This document shows, piece by piece, positions 12,038 to 23,800 of a stretch of DNA of 64,000 bases. A program made the translations under genes and the position numbers. The stretch covers positions 4,817,318 to 4,881,317 of the forward strand of contig CAIIXF020000012.1 of the NCBI GenBank assembly GCA_903813345.2. The letters are read 5' to 3'. Position 1 is the first letter of the stretch; every line of letters starts with the position of its first letter. The notes under the pieces were generated by a model. The model was not told the DNA's origin. It saw only the letters and a program-made list of their open reading frames with translations, and searched no databases. Source of the stretch: Owenia fusiformis (Eukaryota; Annelida; Polychaeta; Sabellida; Oweniidae).

Positions 12038-12139
12038 GTAGTCTTGCTTCAAGACCCTGGACCCCACCTCTTATTTACCTTAACTACAATTCAGTAAAGT
12101 AGATAAGGGGTGAGGTCCAGGGCCTTGAAGCAAGACTAC
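12038..12139. mobile_element. Foldback element of the AGTCTTGCTTCAAGACCCTGG family
   Basis: GTAGTCTTGCTTCAAGACCC at the left is mirrored by GCCTTGAAGCAAGACTAC at the right, with arms of about 45 bp including GGACCCCACCTC / GGTGAGGTCC. A second, more diverged copy of the same hairpin is at 27693-27784 inside the LHFPL intron. Confidence 0.8.
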
Positions 12140-12384
12140 TGACATAAGTGGCCCACAACCACCGAACACCAACTGCCAAACACTGTCCATACATAAGTTG
12201 GAGACTATAACAGTATCTCACCACTTGTGGTGGTGACATAAAAAAGCTGTGGTGTGTGGTTGTATGTTAGAGTCTGTCAGTGCACAATAGAGGACATTTC
12301 CTTCAAAAAGGGACCCCATGGTCTGTTATTGCAGTGTTAAATACTTAAATCATACCCAAGAGGTATTGTTCACATTATATGGTG

Positions 12385-12867
12385 GTCACATTATGACTGG
12401 AGTCACAATATGACTGTAGTCAAATTATGACTGTAGTCACATTATAACTATAGTCACATTATGACTGTAGTCACATTATGACTGTTGTCACAATATGACT
12501 GGAATCACATTATGACTGTTGTCACATTATGACTATAGTCACATTATGACTGTAGTCACATTATGACTGTTGTCACAATATGACTGGAATCACATTATGA
12601 CTGTTGTCACATTATGACTGTAGTCACGTTATGACTGGAGTCACATTATGACTGTAGTCACTTTATGACTGTAGTCACAGTATGACTGAAGTCACAGTAT
12701 GACTGTAGTCACATTATGACTGTAGTCACATTATAACTATAGTCACATTATGACTGTAGTCACATTAAAATTAGTCATAGTATGACTGTAGTCACATTAT
12801 AAGTAACTATAATCACATCATGACTGTAATCAGATTGTAACTATAGTCACATTATGACTGTTGTCAT
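12385..12867 (+). repeat. 18-bp minisatellite with an internal dyad, about 26 units
   Basis: The unit TCACATTATGACTGTAG repeats with an 18-bp period for about 480 bp, with frequent substitutions (GTAGTCA, TTGTCA, GGAGTCA). Most units contain TGACTGTAGTCA or TGACTATAGTCA, an inverted repeat of TGACT, so the array is a chain of short palindromes. One 4-bp expansion (AAGTAACTATAATC) lies near 12800. Confidence 0.9.
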
Positions 12868-13175
12868 GCACATTAACTTGGCAAAATGGAGTAAATGCTA
12901 TAGTAACACAAAGCACTTTATGAAATGGAATTGCTTCCATCAGAATCAATGTGCACATATGGTTGGATGTAGTAATCACTGTTAAGGTAGGGCATGTAGT
13001 ATGAATTATGAACTATATGCACATTGCATATGGTGACAGTATGTTATCTTACTCATTCATTTTGGTCTACCTTAAGGCTCTAATTGAAAGCCCATGCTTA
13101 AGGTGATAACATCCATATGTCTGGTAATGTCTGAACTTGTAGCAAGTGGTCCAACTATATACACAGGTATCATCC
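12868..13175. other. Non-coding stretch, no gene seen
   Basis: Nothing recognisable between the 18-bp array and the MITE at 13176. Confidence 0.4.
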
Positions 13176-13335
13176 CTTGCCCGTAGCTAGCCTTTACCAG
13201 GAGGGGGAGCTTTTTTCCAGGGGGGAGCTTTTTCACAATTTTGGCTAAAAATCATGCGAAAAATTCTCAGAATGGTGAAACACTGCACGATTTTGAAAGA
13301 ATTTCTGGCCAGCTCCCCCTCTGGCTACGGGCCTG
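13176..13335. mobile_element. MITE, CAGGCCCGTAGCC family, with 5-bp target-site duplication
   Basis: CTTGCCCGTAGC at the left and GCTACGGGCCTG at the right are inverted repeats, flanked by CATCC at 13171-13175 and CATCC at 13336-13340. The interior (CAGAATGGTGAAA, GAATTTCTGGCCA) matches the copy at 19921-20055. Confidence 0.75.
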
Positions 13336-13462
13336 CATCCCAACCCCCATCGCTCTTGGTATCATAGCTAAGGAGTAAAGACTGTGAAGCTGATGATACC
13401 ACAAGATAACTTATGGTAGGATGCCAGTCTGAATCACACCCGTGTATTCACATAGATATATA

Positions 13463-14460
13463 CAGGGTGGTCCAAAAAAAAGTGAACCCCTGCAACTGGC
13501 CATATTTCCCTTATTACTTGCAGGAATTATTTTTTATTTTCACATGTTGTAGAGGAAGGTCTAAAATTTATGTTGGTACCATACATTTTTCTTAGTCTTG
13601 AAATTTGCAGAAATTATAAGCCCTAACCAAACATTACTGAAAATGGACAAATTGTGATTTTCAATATCTGCGATTCTTCGACCCTTTAACACCTTTCCCC
13701 TGAGAATTTTTTAAGCTGCTGTCTTAAAGAACTAATATTTTCTGAATTTGTTCAATTTTAAATCTTGCACATTATGGCTTAAAACTAGCATCCTACATTT
13801 GTTAGTTGCAAAGTTATTGTGATCTAAAGAGATGTGCTAAGCTTCCACAGACGAAAAAAATTTCCAGTGAAATCATGAACATACCCCTATATGATCTTGA
13901 AATGTCAATATCTTCATAAATCATGGACCAATTCTCATGATATATGGCTCAAAACATTGAATATTGGATTTTCTTTTGATTTTTTAAAGATATTTGATGA
14001 AGGGGTTATCAGATTCCTGGTCACAGGGGGCAACTTCCTACCATAAGAGGCCCCCCTCTAACTGTTGGTGTAGGTAACATACCCCTGAACTGTTGAACAG
14101 TTAAAAATGCTTCAAAATGATCAATGAAAGTGTGAAATGTGTTTTCTGCTTGAATAGTGTCCCTTTTGTCATATGCTAGGGTTTTAAACTTGTACCTCTA
14201 ACTGAAAGCTGTTTAAGATCATCCAATGTGTTTCAACAATTTCCATGAATCACATTTGTAAAATTTTGTACAATATCTAATTTCCAGGCATGTTTGTTAA
14301 ACGCTTGTTATTTTTTCAAAATTTAAGACGGAGAATAAATTATGGCATCAACCACAATTTTAGATCTTTCTCTACAACATGTGATAATATGAGCCAATTC
14401 ATGCATGCATTAAGAAAATTGTAGCCTGTTGCAGGGGTTCACTTTTTTTGGACCACCCTG
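13463..14460. mobile_element. Non-autonomous TA-inserting DNA transposon, 998 bp
   Basis: The first 34 bases (CAGGGTGGTCCAAAAAAA, then GTGAACCCCTGCAAC) are repeated inverted at the right end, differing only in the length of the A run. TA at 13461-13462 and TA at 14461-14462 are the expected 2-bp target-site duplication. CAGGG termini with TA duplications are known from Tc1/mariner and ISL2EU-type elements; the class is inferred. No transposase reading frame survives inside. Confidence 0.85.
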
Positions 14461-14599
14461 TATACAAACTTCAGGATAGGAGTAGCTGTTCATTATCACA
14501 AGTATTATTAGGTCCTCCTCATGGAACACTGTAGTGTCATCAATGTGGAATTATCTCATATTGTATATGTGAACACTTGTATTGGAATTTCCATTCATG

Positions 14600-14605
14600 T
14601 TTATT
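14600..14605 (-). promoter_or_regulatory. Candidate polyadenylation signal of the LHFPL-like gene
   Basis: AATAAA on the minus strand about 290 bp past the stop codon of the LHFPL-like gene. It is the nearest canonical hexamer I noticed; no transcript evidence is available. Confidence 0.35.
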
Positions 14606-14891
14606 GTGATACATTCACAATGAACAATGTCCAAATGCTGATGGTGATCACAATGTTTTCCAAAGTTCTGAGAGTGTGATCAATGAGATTCACATGCATA
14701 TTGGAATTGCTTTTCCTCTTCATGCTCATACACATTCAACGGTCCTCATCATGGTGGAAGTCGCAAATGTTTTTGAGAGTCTAGTCGATGTAGAGCCACA
14801 GATATCCCCGTTATGATTGGAATTACGTTTGCCTTTATGGAAGTACATGTATGTAAGCATACACAACCTTGAATGTACACATACATGACCT

Positions 14892-17800
14892 TCACACAAA
14901 TGACTGGTGATAATCGTGTACTTTCATGTCAATGTACTGAGAGAGAAACGGGCAAAACATTGATAAAGATGTGCCCATTATTCCTAGCATATACGCCCAG
15001 CCGAGCTGACAGTGGCCGCCATTGTACATTCCTGATCCAGGACAATGCTGTTGCACAAATTGAGATCCTAAACCAACTGGATGAACCACAAGGCCTGCTA
15101 TCATGATTAGCACTGGAAAACATAAGATCAAAAATTAAATACATGCATTGATGCAGGAAAATTTCAGGATAACGAAATACAAGGCATTAACATGCAAAAT
15201 GTCACCACCTGCCATTTGTTAGAAACAGACCACCGAACACCAAATGCTGACCACCGAACACCATCCCCAAAAAAGTTGGAGACAATAACGATATGTAACC
15301 ACTTCTGGTGATATGGTGACATAACAATATTGTAATACAACAAAATACTTCATCTGGTTATTAGTATTAGGCCATAAGAAGTAGATTCTTTGTTTTGCGT
15401 CCTGGCAAAATACAAATCATGCAAGGGTACGAGGAAAACAAACACAAACTCAAGAAAAAAAAACTTGTTTGCTGAGAAATGTGTACATTTTATGGGCATA
15501 AAAAGGGATGACATACTAATTTGCAGTGATTACAAACACATATCTAGGCTTATAGATTGTCATTTGAAGTCTATGTTTAAACTAATAGCTATTATTCAAG
15601 GGTAAAAAAATAAGAAAATACACAATGTATGCCAACAACACTGTCAATTTTGATGCACATTAAAATATCCCCCATTTTGTCTGATTCTGATTGAATAAAT
15701 GCGATGCTACTTTCAGATCTTTGTGATTGCTATTTGGATGTGTTTGTTTTTTCTGATTTACTCAAAATTGTGCAAGCAAGGGGACGCAAAACAAAGAATC
15801 GACTTCTTATGGCCTTATGTAAATATTAACTAAACCATAAATAGAATCAAAACCAAGCAAAAAAAATATCTTAAGTTAAAATCTTATGAATTATAACCTT
15901 ATAATGCAAACAGTTTCAAAATGCCTAATAAGACAATTTTGGTTCAATAGAAGGGACTAGCTTGTATGCAAAATGTACACTATCTACATTGTAAGCCACC
16001 TTGAGTTTCTTTTAAATGCCAACCTAGATGCTACTACAGCATGATGAATTCTCTGTAGTTGTATATATTGAACGTAGTATGATTGCATGCATTTTCCCAT
16101 AATAGAGTTGCATTCACAATCCCCAAGCTGGCTGTTAAATTAACCTAAAACATTAACTGATGATGCAACAAAGATATCTAACACCTTAAAGTCGTAGAAA
16201 CACTGAATCAGTCAATCCCAGGACAGTGGTAATAGGTGCCCTCAAACTTTGCGATTTCATAAAAATCCCCTGTGTTTACTTAATCCTGTTTCAAAGGAAC
16301 GAGCTAATGAAGACTGACTAGAAAAAGGAAACAAAATATCTATCAATGAAATATAAAGCGTGAATTTGTATTTCTCTCGAGAAATGATATTTCCTTTTTA
16401 CGCACATTTTGATGGAAAGGTTAGTTGGCTGAGTAATTTGTTGCGCAGCATTTATTATGTCATGTCTCCTAGGAAATCTATATACTTGTAGAATCTTTTA
16501 GATCCAAACCTTGAAACAAATGTTCCAATATAGTCTCATTGTAAAATGCAAAATATAATGCAAAGGATGAATGGGGCCGAATATGTACATGAAGCAGACT
16601 TTTAAGTGTAACACAAATTCATGATTTTTTTCAAAATGTGAGATATATTATATAATCACATCTGAAAGGGTGGAATGGTAAATTATATGTAGGTTTCCTA
16701 GGGAACATAATGTAGCACATACACATATAAGTAATGAAATTAAATAGCTGATTTGGGAAGACCTGCAAACATGAATTGCTGAAAAACTTGCACTTGTTCA
16801 CATATCATAGAATTTGACTACTTATCTAAGGCTTAACATGAACAATTCTGATGTGAACATCCTTAGTGAACACCTCTCTAATATAGCAAAATTCTCCTCC
16901 TATATTAAAATACCCACCAAAAACAGAGTTAATGTGGTAATTAGTAATCAATGTTAACCCAAAATTGAACCAAATGTGTGATGCACCACATTGAGATTTG
17001 GATAATAGACTTGCACCCACCTGAATACTCATTTGCACCTGCTTGAAACTCAAAAGAACTAACATTGACAAACTTTGGTCAGACTCGTTAATTTAAGAAT
17101 TTGAGCCCAGAATCTTGAACATTTAAAAAATAACTGGGTAAAAGTCTGGTATTTAATGCTTTAAATTGAGTGAACTTGATATTCTATATATTCTCTTAAT
17201 CATTCAATGGATATTAATAACCATTTTATTTGAATAAATATCATTTTCATCAATTATTCTATGAATATAAGAATTTGATTTGAATACAATTGTCTTCATG
17301 TTCCTGCTTTTTCTTGATATTTTGAGATCACACGATTATTTCCAAATCATTAGCCTTTCATTTCATCTATGGACCCCTGCTAACTTCATCTACAGTTTGG
17401 AGAAAAAATAAGTCAGGCTAGTGATCGTGCATTTGGCAGATACTACAATTTCTATGAATGAAAACACAAGAAATCTGGATTTTCCTTCTTTACTATAAAC
17501 TACTCAACTCTCTTCATCCACAACAATGGGCCCTTGTATGGAAAAAGGAATTGATCTGTCAAGAAAATATGTCAATGTTGGATTTCAAGGGTGAACTTAC
17601 CTTAACAAAATGAGACACATAATAGTATAGAATCTGTGAGAAGCTTTAATAACCTAACTGCTAGTAGAAAAACAAATTAGGGTATTAGCCATGTTGTACT
17701 GAAAGATTCACAAAGGGTGTTCAAAACTTCAAATTCCAGAGATAAAATAATTGACCAAATAAGGAAATGTATGTATTTTGCAAAGGTCATCAAACTCAAT

Positions 17801-20800
17801 TTCAAAGAGTAAATAAACTCACTGGAGCCAGTCATGGTTTAGCATAATACACTAAGACCAAGTTAAGAACTTTAAAAGCCCTGAGTAAGCGCATTACATC
17901 CTCTCACCTTCCTTTTCAAGCCCAAACCAAACAAACTTGAACCCCTAACAATTCCTTCGTATCCTATTTTTCCCATTTGCCCCTAGATCCTCTCTAAACC
18001 ATTAGAGTTCTACATTGCAAAGAATTAACACTTCAGTTGTTAATTAACCCTGTGGGTAACACTCTTACCATCGGCAAAATTCTTCAGGGATTTTCTTGGA
18101 TACAATTGTGATGTCAGTTTTTGTTTAAAGGGTAGGTGACCATAAGAAACAGATTTTGAAATAAATCCTTAATGGTCTAACAACTTATTTCAATGCCACT
18201 GATAATCCACTCTTGACCCTTACAATCTACTTTACAATTTTCTTTTCTGAAAAATGAGCTCAGATCTAAAAAATGAGACTCAAATGTGACAGAAACTCAA
18301 CATTTTCTAAGAGTTTGACTGTGAAGAACTACGTTTTACTCATCATTAAAATGATAATGACTTTGGGGATCGGAAACTTTGTAATTTTTTGTGAGGGTAA
18401 TCCAGCAAATGTGTACTGTTTGTGGTCAACTTTCTACTGTTAACTTGTTCAATTACAATGAGATCTTGTACTTGCATTCAAAGACACAAATTCTCAGAGC
18501 TTATTTAGCCTAATGCTATGCCAAACATAAAGTGTCTGGGATTGAATACACATTCAGAATATTTTTCCCAGCCTTATCTATTTTTGAATTTCTAAATTTT
18601 CACGAAAAAAACATTCCAGATGTTTATAACTAAATTTTAATTGAAAAGAGATAACCAACGGCCTTTTAATATAGATGATTTCAAACCATTCATAAAAGGG
18701 AGAAATGTCCATAAAGAGAATTAATGCATTACAAAGGAGATAATCTCTCCCTACGGAGATCTTAAACTTCTTATTTCAAAGCATGTCCAATTTAATATGG
18801 ATAATTGGAATTAAGTTAAAATCCCCATGTACAATACACCAAGTAAAGCTATATGCTAAATTATACACATTTTTTGCTTCATGGTGTTTCTCGATTTTCT
18901 ATTCCTGGAACCAACGAGGTCACATAAATGTAAAACACAATCACAATATGTAATTTTATCTGGTGATATTGATACAAATGAAAAATTAGCCATTTTTAAT
19001 GATAAAAACTGTCAAATTAATCTCTATTATGGTAAGTAATAATTCCCTCCCAATACATCATACAGACTTGCAAAACTGCTCAAAATGTAGCCAAAAAGCA
19101 AAATGTATATTCTTCAATTTGGTATATTGAGTAAAGGTAGGTCAAAATTCCTCTGGATGCAATTTTGAGGGACTGCTGAGCATGTGCCACTCTATTATAA
19201 CATTATACACTTATCATACATGACAAAAATTTGTGACAGAAATTTGTAATACTCTAGATACCCTAATTAGTAAATACTAAAGTCAAATGGGAAAATTCTA
19301 TCAACTTATTAGTTCTGTAACATTTATCCAAGAGAAAATTGAAATAGTTAATTTAGCATATGATTGTATGGTCATTTTGTGACATGATCTTGACTTCACT
19401 CTTCAATGACAAGTTTGTTTCACTTCTTATAATAACCATTGATTGCTCAATGGACATCAATCCATCAAGACAACCCTTACAAAAAATCTAAACTGATATT
19501 CAATTACTTCAATTGTAAAAACTCTAAAAATGAACAAATTGAAAGTATATATCACTAAGATTGGCATTCCGTAATTGGCATGAATGAAAAATCAATTCAT
19601 TAAACTCAGTTTAAAAAAAATTCAGCAACATGATATCATGGATTTAAGAATGAGATCATTTGTAAGGGCTTGATATCTTATAATGCCCCATGGTCTTGCT
19701 AATTGCTCTTCAAACATCTACTTGAGCTGACATACAGTCCAGGGAGGCCCGTGTCAATATCAATCATAGCTATTCACTTATTCACTTACCAATTTACTTT
19801 AATTTACCAGTTTTCTCCCATTGCAATATTTCATATGCATGTACATGATCAACTGGTGAGTTATCCTTGTATGTTACCTCAACCCTCGATTTGAAACCAT
19901 GAATTTGACAGTACTAAGACCAGGCTGGCTTTTGCCAAAGAGGTCAAAAATTCCAGGGAGGTTCACATTTGACTGCCAAAATCACTTGAAAAGTGTCCAG
20001 AATGATGAAAAAAGAATTGAAAAATTTTCTGGCCAGGATAACCTCCCCCCGCCTGTATACATTGACACTCAGGTTATAAAGATGAACTCTGATAAGCCAG
20101 GATGAGATAACTCAGGTTTACAGTTAATATTGTTAGTACCTCAGTGTAAATACTCGCATCTGATAGGTCAATTAGCGGTCAACATTTTTGCCTGTACCTC
20201 ACCTGTGCATCATGGGATATCATATTATTGACCGCGTATGTTACTGTACTACACTTGTGAATTATGGGGAATATGACGTCACAATGTTTACAGAAAAAAG
20301 CGTAGACGGACATTTTGTAAACGTTGATGAAAGTGATATTTTGACTTTGCTAGACGAGTATAGCAAAAATACAAATACAAACGTAGTGAGTTCGCAGTTA
20401 TGTGCCGAAAACAGAGAATCTAGCTACCACTGTCTTCAAATGTTCTTAAAAAATTATTGCTGGCTTGGTTCGAAGAAAAGATTGTGAAGTGAAGCCATGG
20501 TTGATGACTGTCGTCTATATGTGTATTATTAGTTTCTTCTGACTAACAAAACAATTGTAGACCTCTCCATTCGGTCAACCGTCAAAATCATATACCTCGA
20601 CTGTAAACCTTGAAACTACTGTTGACCTCGACCTTCGGTCTCTGTCAACAGTAGTTTCTCGGTTTACAGTCTCGGTATACAATTTTGCCGGTTGACCTCT
20701 GGAGAGGTCAACAATTGTATACTGTTCACTGATATCCAGCAATTATACATAGGATATTAAACTAGTAGTAGGTTAATTACATAAGTAAAATTACATCATG

Positions 20801-23800
20801 AACAGATCTCAGTGGTAAGTGAAGCAGACATGGCTGTCGAAATTAATCAACTGAATTGTCACGGAATTAATCCTATCAGTCAATACCCTCGTAACTATAC
20901 GTAACCCATTCTGATACTCATTCCAATTTACTTTCTGCAATGTTGTTTTTGTAATGAGATGCAGAATCACTTTAATGTGCTCCTTCCAGGATTTTTGTAT
21001 GGAGGATTTTGGTGTCTTTTTAAAACACATATTTTCAAATTTTGTAACTTTTTGTGCAACATTTTAGGTTTTTGGAATTTTAGTGCAACATAGGGATTCT
21101 AATTACTCGTACATGGATGGATTAATGGCGGTTTTGAACTTTTCATACTTTTGACATTTTAATGAACTTTTATAATCACCATGGCATAAGGATTTGATCA
21201 TGAATTTCAATTTTAACCTTTTCATCATATTAAAAAAAAAAACGATAATGAGCATAGCAAATCTTAACATAAATACATGTTGCGTTAATGCAAATTTATC
21301 TTGTCATTTAAACTTGGCCTCACTTTGTCATTTTTGCATATACCAGCCACATCAAAGGAAAGATAAGTGTTTCATTAATAATTGCTTCTTCATTTATTAA
21401 TCACTTATCTGATATGATTTACAATAGGTGTCATATTATTTATATATTTATGATTTATTACCAGATTCTATTCGAAACACGATGCATGAATGAACAAATG
21501 AGAATCAAAAGAGAATATTTAATGATGGTAGATAAACAGATGCAGCATTTTTGCAGTTACCAACGAAACTCTGTGAGACACGTCATATCTACTCCACAAT
21601 TGCATCAACTTTCTCACCTCAATTCTTTTACTGATGTCATTGAGACGTTATATTGATACAATTTCAGTTGGAAATGACAACACGGAATGCAAGTGTAAAC
21701 AACAAACAAAACTGACTCCCCTATATAATATCAACCTGACAAAACACTTTTTCCACGGAAACTGGATATAATTTTGATATGTTTTATCAACTTACTCCTA
21801 CAAACTATTCTTTCTACACATTCTACACAACCAAATATCCGTTGACTATATTCCTTGGATATTCCTCTCCCATTTCACTCTCTATAACATATTAAGATTG
21901 ACAGCAGTGACATTTTATGCGCAGGTAACATAAACCCAGGACTAATCTCTATAATGAATGTATGCAACTAGTAATTTGGGAAGATTGAGTTGTCAGGTCT
22001 TATTAATCATATCCACCTTATATCCAATCATATCCACCTTTCATACATGTCCCTTGAATACGGTGATGTTCATACTCCGAGGCATCAAACACCTGAGAAG
22101 AATCACTGAATATTTTTCTGAATTAAACATGTTAAATTTAAATCTGCTAGATAAATTTATGTAGGAATATCATATTAAGATGATGTTATTTTAAAAAAGG
22201 GCGAAATTGTAAAAATGCCATCATAATTATTTGCCAGGGTTGCTAATTACATCATACCTGTGTTAAATAATTGTATTTCAGTTACTCCTGTCTTACAAGC
22301 ATCAATACAGTGAATGCAAATATAGAATCACTTCTATAATTTCTATACATGGTGTTGAAATTACAGTGATCATTGAGATAAAATACAATTTTTAGATTAC
22401 TGAATAAACAAATATAAATTGAATCTTTCAAATACTTTTTTTAAATGCCAAACAAGTCTTGAAGTTTTATCAATAATTTATAAGTGAAAATAAAATTCTA
22501 GACTTCCATAACCATAGATATAAATTCTAAAGGGTTAAAATTTGATTCAGTTTTTCAATATGTTAGCTCAATTTTCAAGTTTAATTTAATTTTAATTTTT
22601 TTTTCAAAAAGTGAAGAGTAAACTAGAATGTGTAAGATTAATTCATATACTGCATATATCTTTAAAGGGTCACATGTTATAGTCAGTTACATTAACCCCC
22701 TTCCCAGCTCTATCTTACCCCTACCCCCACCCCTACCATTTCCATTCTCATATATGATAGAAATAAAAGAAAAACGAGCCACGTGGAAAGGGTACTAAGG
22801 GAGACCTTAGGCTTAATGTAAGACAAGGAACTCCTGAATAAAAACAACTTACTTGACACATTTCTCAATATATCACATTTCTTAGGTGATCTGCAACTTA
22901 TCTCTAAGCAATCCAGAAGAATGGTAAATATTGGAAAAATGATATAATCGGACATTCATATTTAGCAGATAATTCAGTTAAATAGTTTCCTATCTGGAAC
23001 TGTTGACATGGGTTTAAATAGCTAGCAACTAATTGCTTTTGGCAAAAGGTTCATAACTTTGTATTACATGAAAATTATTCTGTCAGAATGGGTTAGCATT
23101 CAATCTAAGATGGAAAAATTCCAATGCATGTAGCCAATGCAGGAAAGTTAAATCTTTGGTTCTGAAATCACGAAAATGCAACCAATGTAAGTAAAATCAT
23201 CAAAAATAAAAAACGCGTTTGAGATAACATTCCGACTGGTATTAAACTGCAAGGAAATCAGAAGAATTTGTATCAGCATTTTAGAGAAATTGTGAGAAAT
23301 ATGCATAATTTGGAGCAGATTTTACTCATGGGCTGAGAAACTGAACATGATTGATAATATTATTCCAACTCAAGTATTTAGTAGAGTCTTTATAAATGTG
23401 TTGTTTTTATTGATATATAATGTTCCATAAATATTGTTCTACAATTTAAATATCCAGTAAGAAATGTAACTCAATCTTGTTAACTTCCCAATTATCTGGA
23501 TTTTATTTTTTCTAGATTTTTGAGACAATATAGAAAAACGAGCATGATTTTTATTTTCTCTGCCATTCTCCGCCAGTTAATAGTGGTAGATTATATCCTT
23601 TTCATTGTTTAGACAACTAGTTATTTGGCATTTATACATGTCGATTGCATGTTTTACAAGGCTGATTCAATAAAGTTTAACCATATGGTTACAGACTTTA
23701 TGTGTGGAAGTTCATTTTTACCAATATGTCACAGCGTTTTCAGATACGTAATTATTATGTGTGCTTTAAAATTGATTTTTGCAGTTTATAGATATTGGCT

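Noticed and set aside
15390-15605. 71-codon basic ORF
   Set aside because: Internal to a Harbinger-like MITE, no transposase motif.
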